Shown: in pieces, positions 5,871 through 12,351 of the stretch | How positions within the stretch are numbered: position 1 is the first letter of the stretch | How the letters are laid out: each line of letters opens with the position of its first letter | Source of the DNA: a virus | Virus record (IMG/VR): IMGVR_UViG_3300021961_007557 | Location: 1 to 34,043 of that record | Length of the DNA: 34,043 nt | Reading direction: 5' to 3' (one strand) | The notes under the pieces: model-generated | Database searches by the model: none | What the model was told of the DNA's origin: nothing | Seen by the model: only the letters and a program-made list of their open reading frames with translations | Made by a program: the position numbers and the translations under genes

Positions 5871-5905
5871 TATAAATATTTGGGAGTGCTTTTTTTCTTC
5901 CCAAA
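5871..5905 (+). promoter_or_regulatory. consensus late promoter plus start-codon-proximal hairpin
   Basis: An exact T4 late motif TATAAATA is at 5871-5878. TTTGGGA (5879-5885) pairs with TCCCAAA (5899-5905), which directly abuts the ATG at 5906. The late start expected near 5884 removes most of the 5' arm, whereas early RNA from 5860 keeps it. Confidence 0.65.
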
Positions 5906-6271
5906 ATGATAACTAGAACTTGTAAAGAATGTGGTGTAGTCCATTCCTTGACAGATTTTCCTCTTGCTGGTAATATTAAAGGAGTCAACTATTATAGGCA
6001 CAAATGCATTCAGTGTTACTCTAAGCAAAAAACTAAAGAAGCACAAAAACGCATGAGCAAATTTAGAGAGTATAAAAAAACTCTTAAATGCAATCGTTGT
6101 GGATATAACGATTATAGAGCACTTGAGTTTCATCACCCCATTGATGATAAAGAAGGTCAACCATGTATTATTGCTAGACAAAGATCTTGGAAAAATGTAT
6201 TGGAAGAACTAAATAAGTGCGAAGTTGTTTGTTCTAACTGTCATAGAATAGAACATTATAACGGGCATTAG
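5906..6271 (+). CDS. HNH endonuclease (free-standing, homing-type)
   Basis: This protein has 121 residues. An N-terminal zinc-binding module (CKECG, then HKCIQC near 33-38) precedes the nuclease part: CNRCGY (about 60-65), FHHPID (about 73-78) and CSNCHR (about 110-115). Together these give the ββα-metal HNH signature with structural cysteines. Such free-standing enzymes in T4-like phages cut homologous sites and spread themselves. Its TAG stop is formed by T8-A9-G10 of tRNA-Pro, so the gene is fused tightly to the tRNA. It has both early and late promoters with a hairpin switch. Confidence 0.82.
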   Translation: MITRTCKECGVVHSLTDFPLAGNIKGVNYYRHKCIQCYSKQKTKEAQKRMSKFREYKKTLKCNRCGYNDYRALEFHHPIDDKEGQPCIIARQRSWKNVLEELNKCEVVCSNCHRIEHYNGH

Positions 6272-6335
6272 CGCAGTTTGGTAGCGCGTTCCGTTTGGGG
6301 CGGAAAGGTCAAAGGTTCAAATCCTTTATGCCCGA
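6262..6335 (+). tRNA. tRNA-Pro (TGG)
   Basis: The acceptor CGGGCAT pairs with ATGCCCG, and the discriminator is A. The stem TTCCG/CGGAA surrounds the anticodon loop with TGG at 6296-6298. The T arm AAAGG-TTCAAAT-CCTTT is intact. Its first ten bases overlap the HNH gene. Confidence 0.93.
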
Positions 6336-6336
6336 C

Positions 6337-6355
6337 TCATAAATGTCATTTATGA
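6337..6355 (+). promoter_or_regulatory. perfect palindrome, candidate operator of the antitoxin gene
   Basis: TCATAAATGtCATTTATGA is a perfect 9+1+9 dyad ending 3 nt before the antitoxin ATG. Phd/YefM-family proteins repress their own genes by binding such palindromes. The left arm also resembles a late motif (ATAAATG). The operator role is inference. Confidence 0.55.
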
Positions 6356-6358
6356 ACC

Positions 6359-6568
6359 ATGATTAAAGACTTACTTAGCACAGATCTACTAGAGAAGTTT
6401 ACAGTGGAAGAATTTCAAGCAGACTTTGATAATCTGATGAATAGAGTTGAAGGAGGAGAATCTTTCGTGATAACAAGTGAGCATGGAAACGCAGTCATGG
6501 TTCCATATGACGAAGATATAAAAGAACTGATACGAATACACACCGAGTTAAACAACGAAGCACCCTGA
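6359..6568 (+). CDS. Phd/YefM-like antitoxin-type protein
   Basis: This 69-residue protein has the layout of the Phd/YefM fold. The key stretch is FQADFDNLMNRVEGGESF (about 19-36), then VITSEHGNAVMVPYDE, matching the family pattern of a helix followed by G-E-x-hydrophobic-T and the VMVP strand. No toxin partner (Doc, YoeB) lies beside it: the next features are tRNAs. It may neutralise a host toxin or act as a small repressor. A perfect palindrome lies directly upstream. Confidence 0.65.
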   Translation: MIKDLLSTDLLEKFTVEEFQADFDNLMNRVEGGESFVITSEHGNAVMVPYDEDIKELIRIHTELNNEAP

Positions 6569-6584
6569 TTTTTGGGGTTTACTT

Positions 6585-6675
6585 GGGGGCATAGTTCAAC
6601 GGTAGAACAGCGGTCTTATACTCCGTATTAGCGCCAGATTAGCGCGAGGTCTTGGTTCGAATCCAAGTGTCCCTA
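6585..6675 (+). tRNA. tRNA with loop anticodon TAT (Ile, AUA reading) and enlarged variable arm
   Basis: The acceptor GGGGGCA pairs with TGTCCCT (two G-T pairs). The D arm (GTTC...GAAC) and T arm CTTGG-TTCGAAT-CCAAG are good. The loop CTTATAC gives TAT at 6617-6619 with a T-T mismatch closing the stem. The variable region is 24 nt and contains a tandem near-repeat (ATTAGCGCCAG, ATTAGCGCGAG). A class II size with an Ile-type anticodon is unusual, so the identity is uncertain. Confidence 0.7.
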
Positions 6676-6680
6676 TTACT

Positions 6681-6704
6681 ATTCGCTATTTGCGAATAGC
6701 GAAT
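6681..6704 (+). other. perfect 10-bp hairpin between two tRNAs
   Basis: ATTCGCTATT (6681-6690) pairs with AATAGCGAAT (6695-6704) around TGCG. It lies immediately before tRNA-Met with no T run. It may direct processing of the dicistronic tRNA precursor. Confidence 0.6.
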
Positions 6705-6777
6705 GCTGGTTTAGCTATCTGGTGAAAGCACCCGACTCATAATCGGATATAGGTGGGTTCGATCCCCACAATCAGCA
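6705..6777 (+). tRNA. tRNA with CAT anticodon (Met or Ile2)
   Basis: The acceptor GCTGGTT pairs with AATCAGC, and the discriminator is A. The loop CTCATAA gives CAT at 6738-6740. The T arm GTGGG-TTCGATC-CCCAC is intact. The sequence alone does not separate elongator Met from lysidine-modified Ile2; the tRNA just upstream already has an AUA-type loop. Confidence 0.9.
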
Positions 6778-6801
6778 TGGACAGAATCAAAACTGTCCTA
6801 C

Positions 6802-6830
6802 TTGACTCTCAAACCTTATTCTCCTATAAT
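6802..6830 (+). promoter_or_regulatory. near-consensus sigma70 early promoter
   Basis: TTGACT (6802-6807), 17 nt and a perfect TATAAT (6825-6830) predict a start near 6837 and a 16-nt leader before the ATG at 6853. A small hairpin GGACAG/CTGTCC (6779-6798) precedes it. This is the best early promoter in the window. Confidence 0.75.
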
Positions 6831-6852
6831 AACAAGGTCAACAATCAAAACA

Positions 6853-7068
6853 ATGACTCTCACTTCTAAGTTCAAGAAAGATGTTCAAACTCTTCGTCAC
6901 GCCGCCGATGGAGAATTCTACCTTGATGTAAAGAATCCGAAACTTTATAAAAAGGTGCGCCGCTACTACGAAAACGAAGGAGTGGTGTTTTCTGGAGATC
7001 CTCTTGATGATTATGAAATGCTAATGGAGTTCATTGCTCAGGATCTTGAATCTGTCGAGGTTGTATGA
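6853..7068 (+). CDS. small early protein, unknown
   Basis: This 71-residue protein starts at the ATG after the early promoter; the longer frame to 6802 runs through the promoter boxes. The sequence is charged: a basic middle (KLYKKVRRYYENEG) and an acidic end (QDLESVEVV). It overlaps the next gene by 4 nt (ATGA). A strong early promoter suggests a host-takeover role, but no motif shows one. Confidence 0.65.
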   Translation: MTLTSKFKKDVQTLRHAADGEFYLDVKNPKLYKKVRRYYENEGVVFSGDPLDDYEMLMEFIAQDLESVEVV

Positions 7069-7298
7069 AACCTAAAGTTCTTCTTGAACGTGATGGATAC
7101 CGCTTTGTTGAAGTGGGTATCTTAGAGATTAATGGTAACCCAGACCTTCGTTTACAAAAACAAAATTACTACACGAAACGCTGGAACGACATTTATCTTT
7201 TTGATAATGGTATGCAATGTTCTCTAGCAATGGAAGATATTGAATATGCCAAATGGTTGGATCCTGATAGAGTTCCTTGTTATGTGAAAGACAACTAA
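7065..7298 (+). CDS. small protein, unknown
   Basis: This 77-residue soluble protein alternates predicted strands (RFVEVGILEI, DIYLFDNGMQCSL). It is coupled to the preceding early gene by ATGA overlap. No family is recognised. Confidence 0.6.
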   Translation: MKPKVLLERDGYRFVEVGILEINGNPDLRLQKQNYYTKRWNDIYLFDNGMQCSLAMEDIEYAKWLDPDRVPCYVKDN

Positions 7299-7300
7299 AA

Positions 7301-7307
7301 CTAAATA
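7301..7307 (+). promoter_or_regulatory. late promoter-like motif
   Basis: CTAAATA lies 3-9 nt after the previous stop codon, with predicted start near 7313 and a leader of about 19 nt before the ATG at 7332. Confidence 0.5.
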
Positions 7308-7331
7308 ACCTAGAAGTATTTTTTAAGTAAC

Positions 7332-7565
7332 ATGGCAACTTCACCTAAGGTAGCATCTGCTAAAGCATCCGCAGCAGAATCTGCAGAAAAGCAACCATAT
7401 ATGTCTGAATATGATAAGAGTGTTGAACTTCGTCTTCAAGCACTTGAATCTCAAACACATACTCCATGTAATGGAGGTGGTAGTGTAGATGTAGATAGAC
7501 TTGCTGCTCTTGAGGCAAAAGTTGAAGATCTAATGGATAGATTGGCAAGAAAAATGTCATTCTGA
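7332..7565 (+). CDS. small alanine-rich protein with C-terminal coiled coil
   Basis: This protein has 77 residues. An Ala/Ser/Lys-rich N-terminus (about 1-22) is followed by YMSEYDKSVELRLQALE (about 23-40), a CNGGGS linker, and a leucine-heptad coiled coil (LAALEAKVEDLMDRL, about 58-72). The late motif upstream and coiled coil suggest a minor structural or accessory protein; that is inference. Confidence 0.6.
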   Translation: MATSPKVASAKASAAESAEKQPYMSEYDKSVELRLQALESQTHTPCNGGGSVDVDRLAALEAKVEDLMDRLARKMSF

Positions 7566-7568
7566 TTT

Positions 7569-7822
7569 CCTGTTTTAAAATAAAACAGGTGGTGGAGTCA
7601 CCCCAAAATGCCCGTCTCGGACTGACGTTAAACGTGCCCTGGTCGGGAACCCCCCTTCACCCATAGAGTTTCCAATCTCTCTTCAAAGGATTGGTGGTGC
7701 GGATGGGAATCTCTCCCGCCTGGTTTCCATTTTCCAGTCAAAGAAATGGTGGTGCGTCATGGATCTCCTGTGTCCAGTTTCTTGCCTCTGGTCAAAGGGC
7801 AAGTGGTGGATCTAAACTACCC
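7569..7822 (+). repeat. array of hairpins with covarying stems followed by TGGTG
   Basis: This gene-free 305-nt gap (7566-7870) holds repeated hairpin units. Unit A pairs CCAATC (7672-7677) with GATTGG (7689-7694); unit B pairs CCATTT (7727-7732) with AAATGG (7744-7749); unit C pairs CTTGCC (7781-7786) with GGCAAG (7798-7803). Each has an 11-nt loop ending TCAAAG, and each is followed directly by TGGTGCGG, TGGTGCGT or TGGTGGAT. The period is 54-55 nt. An outlying unit pairs CCTGTTTTA (7569-7577) with TAAAACAGG (7581-7589), then TGGTGGAG. A second GC-rich hairpin follows each. Function is unknown; selection is for structure. Confidence 0.7.
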
Positions 7823-7870
7823 CTTTCGTAAGTTGTAAGTGTTATATATACTATAAAACTTCTTCTTACC

Positions 7871-8344
7871 ATGTCTAAATCTTTGTATCTTTCTCGTTAT
7901 TCTGTTGAGCAACTCCGTTTTTTGCTGTCTCAATCATTTACATTTTGGGAGTTCTGCCAGAAGGTTGGTTACACTAACAAATCTTCTGCTACTTATAGAT
8001 CAGCAAAAAACTATTTACAAAAGCAAGGTATCAAATTTGAGGAATACCCGCACGTATTCCGTCGTGTTGGCACCACAACCCGTAAATCTGATACTGATGT
8101 ATTTGTAAATGGTAAATATCATGATACAAGAAGTTTAAAAAAACGTCTTATTGATAGTGGAGTCGAATACAAATGTTCCTCTTGTGATATTAATAGTTGG
8201 ATGGGAAACTCTCTAACACTTCAAGTAGATCACATAAATGGAAATAATAAAGATAATAGAAAAGAAAACTTAAGATTTTTGTGTCCGAACTGTCATACTT
8301 TGACAGAGACATGGGGGTATAAAAATAAAACCCCTTCTGTGTGA
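7871..8344 (+). CDS. HNH endonuclease (homing-type) inside a structured RNA region
   Basis: This protein has 157 residues. The N-terminal part (about 1-60) is basic and helical and probably binds DNA. The nuclease part contains CSSC (about 97-100), VDHINGNNKDNRKENL (about 116-131) and CPNCHT (about 135-140), a complete HNH signature with zinc-binding cysteines. It is flanked on both sides by hairpins of the same architecture (7569-7822 and 8353-8386), so it may have inserted into that array. A TA-rich stretch (TATATACT at 7845-7852) upstream could be a -10, but the -35 is poor. Confidence 0.85.
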   Translation: MSKSLYLSRYSVEQLRFLLSQSFTFWEFCQKVGYTNKSSATYRSAKNYLQKQGIKFEEYPHVFRRVGTTTRKSDTDVFVNGKYHDTRSLKKRLIDSGVEYKCSSCDINSWMGNSLTLQVDHINGNNKDNRKENLRFLCPNCHTLTETWGYKNKTPSV

Positions 8345-8352
8345 GTTGGTTT

Positions 8353-8386
8353 CTTAGTTCCATCTGAATAAAACTAAGTGGCGGGC
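8353..8386 (+). repeat. further hairpin unit downstream of the HNH gene
   Basis: CTTAGTT (8353-8359) pairs with AACTAAG (8372-8378) and is followed by TGGCGGGC, the same order of elements as the array upstream. The preceding TTT also matches. The loop (12 nt) lacks TCAAAG. A small GGG...CCC hairpin comes next. Confidence 0.5.
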
Positions 8387-8399
8387 ATGTCCCTAATCA

Positions 8400-8426
8400 G
8401 GGTGGTTGCATAAACCATCCTTTTTT
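8400..8426 (+). terminator. rho-independent terminator
   Basis: GGGTGGTT (8400-8407) pairs with AACCATCC (8413-8420) around GCATA, followed by six Ts. It ends the HNH/hairpin transcript before the sugar operon. Confidence 0.8.
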
Positions 8427-8434
8427 GTTATACT
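8406..8434 (+). promoter_or_regulatory. sigma70-type promoter of the sugar operon, overlapping the terminator
   Basis: TTGCAT (8406-8411) and TATACT (8429-8434) are 17 nt apart, and the start is expected near 8441. The -35 lies in the stem end and loop of the terminator, so termination and initiation share the same bases. Confidence 0.6.
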
Positions 8435-8454
8435 AACATAAGTTGAATAGTAGT

Positions 8455-9462
8455 ATGAAAGTTGCACTGATTACTGGTATTACAGGTCAAGACGGTTCAT
8501 ACCTTGCAGAACTTCTCTTAGAGAAAGGATATGAAGTTCATGGTATTGTACGACGGTCTTCACTTATTAATACCGATAGGATTGATCATATTTACAAACA
8601 AATTAAACTTCATTATGGGGATTTGACTGACTCTACCAATGTGATTGGTGTGATTCAAAAGGTTCAACCTGATGAGATCTATAATCTTGGTGCTCAAAGT
8701 CATGTAAAGGTGTCTTTTGAGTTACCAGAATATACTGGTATGGTAGATGGTCTTGGAACTCTTCGTATTCTTGAAGCAGTTCGTCTTCTAGGAATAGAAA
8801 AGAAAACAAGAATCTATCAGGCATCTACTTCTGAGATGTTTGGTAAAGTTCAAGAAATACCTCAAAAAGAAACAACTCCATTTTATCCACGCTCACCTTA
8901 TGGTTGTGCAAAAGTATATGGATATTGGATTACTAAAAACTATCGTGAGTCGTACAATATGTACGCTGGTTCTGGTATTTTGTTCAATCACGAATCTCCA
9001 AGAAGAGGTGAGACTTTTGTTACTCGTAAGATTACGATTGCACTTAAAAATATCTCAGAGGGTAAATGGGACACACTTTACTTGGGTAACTTAAATGCTC
9101 TTAGAGATTGGGGACATGCTAAAGATTTTGTTGAAGCAATGTGGTTGATGCTACAACAGGAAGATGCGGATGATTATGTTGTTTCTACAAATGAACAGCA
9201 TTCTGTTCGTGAGTTTGTGGAAAAGTGTGCTCCATACTTTAATATGAATATTCAATGGGAAGGTGATGGACTTAATGAGATTGGTGTAGATGTTAAGACT
9301 GGTAAGACTATTGTAAGAGTGAGTGATAAGTATTTTCGTCCTGCTGAAGTGGATACTCTTCTTGGAGATTCTACAAAAGCAAGAACAAAACTTGGATGGT
9401 ATCCTAAGACATCTTTTGATCAACTCGTAGAGGATATGTGTAAAAATGAAAAAGGATTCTAG
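8455..9462 (+). CDS. gmd: GDP-mannose 4,6-dehydratase
   Basis: This 335-residue protein is full length for the family. It converts GDP-D-mannose to GDP-4-keto-6-deoxymannose, the first step to GDP-L-fucose. The NADP-binding loop [10 protein letters not shown] (about 7-16), [10 protein letters not shown] in the middle and the catalytic YGCAK motif of short-chain dehydrogenases are visible. The ATG at 8455 was preferred to a TTG at 8443. It overlaps the next gene, GDP-fucose synthase, by 17 nt and heads the operon. Confidence 0.96.
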   Translation: MKVALITGITGQDGSYLAELLLEKGYEVHGIVRRSSLINTDRIDHIYKQIKLHYGDLTDSTNVIGVIQKVQPDEIYNLGAQSHVKVSFELPEYTGMVDGLGTLRILEAVRLLGIEKKTRIYQASTSEMFGKVQEIPQKETTPFYPRSPYGCAKVYGYWITKNYRESYNMYAGSGILFNHESPRRGETFVTRKITIALKNISEGKWDTLYLGNLNALRDWGHAKDFVEAMWLMLQQEDADDYVVSTNEQHSVREFVEKCAPYFNMNIQWEGDGLNEIGVDVKTGKTIVRVSDKYFRPAEVDTLLGDSTKARTKLGWYPKTSFDQLVEDMCKNEKGF

Positions 9463-10372
9463 AATTTTGATTGCTGGTGCCAACGGAATGGTTGGGTCAG
9501 CAATCGTGAGAAATCTTAAGAGTAAAGGATACACTAACATTATCAAAGGTACTCGTGATGATGTTGACTTTACAAATCAAGATGAAACTGAAAGATATTT
9601 TTGTTCAGAAGAACCTGAATATGTTTTTGTTGCTGCTGCCAAGGTCGGTGGTATTATGGCAAACAATAACTATAAGGCAGAGTTTCTGACTGAGAACTTA
9701 CAGATTCAAACTAATCTTATTCAACAGTCTTATAACTTTGGCGTCAAAAAACTTCTCTTTCTCGGTTCTTCCTGCATTTATCCTAAGTTTGCAACTCAAC
9801 CAATCACAGAAGACCAACTGATGACTGGTCCGTTAGAACCCACAAATGATGCCTATGCGATTGCTAAGATCACAGGTGTAAAGATGTGCCAAGCATATAA
9901 AGAGCAGTATGGATTTAATGCAATCTCTTTGATGCCTACAAATCTTTATGGTCCTAATGATAACTTTGATTTAAAAACATCTCATGTTCTTCCTGCATTG
10001 ATTGCAAAGTTTCATGATGCGTTAAAGAATGGTAATGTTCCATTGCTGTGGGGAGATGGTTCTGCGATGCGTGAGTTTTTACACGTCGATGATCTTGCAG
10101 AAGCATGTTATGTTTGTATGCAAAAGTATGATGAAGCAGGACATATCAATGTTGGCACAGGTGAGGATGTTAAGATTTGGGAACTTGCAAATATTATTGC
10201 TGGTGTTGTTGGTTATGATCGAGATATTCAATGGGACTTTACTAAACCAAATGGTACACCACGTAAAGTATTAAATGTTGATAAGATTAAATCTCTTGGA
10301 TGGGAACCTAAAATATCTCTTGAGGATGGAATCAAATCAACTTACGAATACTTTCTATCACATTACGGTTAA
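9446..10372 (+). CDS. fcl: GDP-L-fucose synthase
   Basis: This 308-residue protein is a bifunctional epimerase/reductase that finishes GDP-L-fucose. The Rossmann loop GANGMVGSA (about 10-18), [10 protein letters not shown] (about 64-73), SSCIYPK (about 107-113) and the catalytic YAIAK (about 135-139) are all present. It is coupled to gmd by overlap and followed by a terminator with an internal promoter. Two GT11 fucosyltransferases downstream would use the product. Confidence 0.96.
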   Translation: MKKDSRILIAGANGMVGSAIVRNLKSKGYTNIIKGTRDDVDFTNQDETERYFCSEEPEYVFVAAAKVGGIMANNNYKAEFLTENLQIQTNLIQQSYNFGVKKLLFLGSSCIYPKFATQPITEDQLMTGPLEPTNDAYAIAKITGVKMCQAYKEQYGFNAISLMPTNLYGPNDNFDLKTSHVLPALIAKFHDALKNGNVPLLWGDGSAMREFLHVDDLAEACYVCMQKYDEAGHINVGTGEDVKIWELANIIAGVVGYDRDIQWDFTKPNGTPRKVLNVDKIKSLGWEPKISLEDGIKSTYEYFLSHYG

Positions 10373-10378
10373 TACTAC

Positions 10379-10402
10379 AGGGGTTGCAAAACCCCTTTTT
10401 TT
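10379..10402 (+). terminator. rho-independent terminator with GCAA loop
   Basis: AGGGGTT (10379-10385) pairs with AACCCCT (10390-10396) around the tetraloop GCAA, then a T run. It splits gmd-fcl from the rest of the island, although a promoter restarts transcription at once. Confidence 0.8.
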
Positions 10403-10417
10403 GTGCGATAATAAATA
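10384..10417 (+). promoter_or_regulatory. composite sigma70/late promoter
   Basis: TTGCAA (10384-10389), 17 nt and GATAAT (10407-10412) form a sigma70-type promoter. The last AT of the -10 begins the late motif ATAAATA (10411-10417). The -35 lies in the terminator loop. The same 34-nt geometry occurs before the porin, psbA and psbD. Confidence 0.6.
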
Positions 10418-10438
10418 TCGCTAGTGATTCGTTAAAGA

Positions 10439-11497
10439 ATGTCTGAGTTTAAAAAGACAGCACTTGTTCTTGGTGCTGGTGGATTTATTGGAAGTCATAT
10501 GGTAAAGCGTCTGGTATCTGAAGGATACTGGGTTCGTGGTGTTGATTTGAAGCGACCTGAATATTCAGCAACAGCAGCACATGAGTTTATTGTTGGTGAT
10601 CTTTGTGAATATGCATTTGTAGAAAAGGTACTTCAATATAAAGGTCCTTATAATAATTTCTATAACTTTGTTCCTAGTAAACATATTGATACCTTTGATG
10701 AAATCTATCAGTTTGCTGCTGATATGGGTGGAGCAGGATTCGTCTTTACTGGAGAAAATGATGCGGAAATCATGCACAACTCGTCACAGATTAACCTGAA
10801 TGTTCTTGAAGTTCAACGTAGACTGAATGATGCCAAACAGGTAAACAAAACTAAGATTTTCTATTCTTCTTCTGCCTGCATTTATCCTGAGTATAATCAA
10901 CTTGATCCAGAAAATCCTAACTGTAGTGAAGAATCGGCTTATCCTGCTGCTCCAGACTCTGAGTATGGATGGGAAAAACTTTTTTCAGAAAGACTGTATT
11001 TTGCCTATCATCGTAATCATGACATTCCAGTTAGGGTTGCTCGTTACCACAATATTTTCGGTCCAGAAGGAACCTGGGAAGGAGGAAGAGAAAAGTCTCC
11101 AGCTGCAATCTGTCGCAAGGTAGCATATCTTCCAGAACTAGGTGGTGCTATTGAAGTGTGGGGAGATGGTCTTCAAACACGTTCCTTCCTTTATGTCGAA
11201 GAGTGTGTTGAAGCAACTCGTCGTTTGATGGACTCCGATTTTATTGGACCAATCAACATTGGTTCTGAAGAAATGGTAACAATCAATCAACTTGTTGAAA
11301 CTGCTGCAAAAGTATCTGGTAAGGTAGTACAGAAGCAATACAAACTTGATGCTCCCCTGGGAGTTCGTGGTCGAAACTCTAATAATGATTTGATTCGTGA
11401 AAAACTGGGTTGGGATTATTCTCAGACTCTTGAAGAAGGTATTCGTAAGACATATGAATGGATTTGTGAACAAATCAAACTGAAAGGTGCAAAATGA
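10439..11497 (+). CDS. GDP-mannose 3,5-epimerase-like protein
   Basis: This 352-residue protein is an SDR-family nucleotide-sugar epimerase. Distinctive matches to GDP-mannose 3,5-epimerase are FAADMGGAGF (about 92-101), SSSACIYPEY (about 143-152), the catalytic YGWEK (176-180) and FGPEGTWEGGREKSPAA. That enzyme makes GDP-L-galactose from GDP-D-mannose, the same precursor used by gmd, so the operon would have two L-sugar donors. NAD-binding GAGGFIG lies near 12-18. It overlaps the next gene by 4 nt. Confidence 0.85.
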   Translation: MSEFKKTALVLGAGGFIGSHMVKRLVSEGYWVRGVDLKRPEYSATAAHEFIVGDLCEYAFVEKVLQYKGPYNNFYNFVPSKHIDTFDEIYQFAADMGGAGFVFTGENDAEIMHNSSQINLNVLEVQRRLNDAKQVNKTKIFYSSSACIYPEYNQLDPENPNCSEESAYPAAPDSEYGWEKLFSERLYFAYHRNHDIPVRVARYHNIFGPEGTWEGGREKSPAAICRKVAYLPELGGAIEVWGDGLQTRSFLYVEECVEATRRLMDSDFIGPINIGSEEMVTINQLVETAAKVSGKVVQKQYKLDAPLGVRGRNSNNDLIREKLGWDYSQTLEEGIRKTYEWICEQIKLKGAK

Positions 11498-12351
11498 CGA
11501 TTGGTTATAACCGACTTGGATCAAACGGTAGACTTGGTAATCAGATGTTTCAATATGCTGCACTTCGCGGCATTGCATCTCACCGTGGATACGACTTTGT
11601 GATTCCTCCTCCAGATGATAAGTATGAAGCAAACTATGGTTTGTTTGATTGCTTCAAAATGGAGAGTGTGAAGCAAGAAAACTTTGGGTTTGTTCCTCAT
11701 AAGTTTCCTTCATATAAACTTCCTGAGTTTAGATTCTATGAGGATTTCTTTAATGAATGTCCTGACGATTGTAATCTTGATGATTACTTTCAAAGTGAAA
11801 AGTGGTTTAAGAATGTAGAAGATCTGATTCGCTCAGACTTTACTTTTAAAGATGAGATTCTTGAACCATGTAAAGAGATGATCAAAGATGTTGGTGAGTG
11901 TATTGCTCTTCATGTTCGTAGAACAGACTATGTAAATCTGCAGAACTATCATCCAGTATGTTCTCTTGACTATTATGCTGCTGCTCTTGAGGAGTTTCCT
12001 GAAGACATGCCAGTTCTTGTTTTCTCTGACGATATTGAGTGGTGTGGTCAGCAAGAAATCTTCTCAAGTGATAGGTTCTTGCTTTCTCAAAATGAAGAGC
12101 GTTATAATCATCTACATAAAGATGCTGATGGTCAGATGCGTCATTCACTTGTTCCAAATACAGACTTGTGTTTAATGACTCTCTGTAGTCATAATATTAC
12201 TGCCAACTCTTCATTTTCTTGGTGGGGTGCATGGTTAAACAACAATCCAAATAAGAAAGTTGTTGCACCTGATCGTTGGTTTGGAGATGCGGCAAATATT
12301 CAAGACATCTCAGATCTTGTACCTTCTGAATGGATTAGAAAACCAATATGA
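11494..12351 (+). CDS. GT11-family alpha-1,2-fucosyltransferase
   Basis: This 285-residue protein carries the GT11 signatures: GNQMFQYAALRGIA near the N-terminus (about 16-29), LHVRRTDYV (about 140-148, the GDP-fucose-binding HxRRxD motif), and NSSFSWWGAWL (about 240-250). It would transfer L-fucose (or L-galactose) from GDP donors made upstream. It is coupled by ATGA to both neighbours and is followed by a paralogue. Confidence 0.9.
   Translation: MTIGYNRLGSNGRLGNQMFQYAALRGIASHRGYDFVIPPPDDKYEANYGLFDCFKMESVKQENFGFVPHKFPSYKLPEFRFYEDFFNECPDDCNLDDYFQSEKWFKNVEDLIRSDFTFKDEILEPCKEMIKDVGECIALHVRRTDYVNLQNYHPVCSLDYYAAALEEFPEDMPVLVFSDDIEWCGQQEIFSSDRFLLSQNEERYNHLHKDADGQMRHSLVPNTDLCLMTLCSHNITANSSFSWWGAWLNNNPNKKVVAPDRWFGDAANIQDISDLVPSEWIRKPI

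Noticed and set aside
5948-5976. TTGACA-N17-TAATAT inside the HNH gene
   Set aside because: It lies within a confident coding region with no gene start at suitable distance; chance occurrence in AT-rich DNA is likely.
7569-8386. CRISPR array for the repeated hairpins
   Set aside because: Repeat identity lies in loop and 3' motif while stems vary; there are no identical direct repeats or spacer-size regularity, and no cas genes.
11138-11632. 164-codon minus-strand ORF opposite the GDP-mannose 3,5-epimerase-like and GT11 genes
   Set aside because: It crosses the junction of two confident coupled genes and has no own promoter or recognisable domain.
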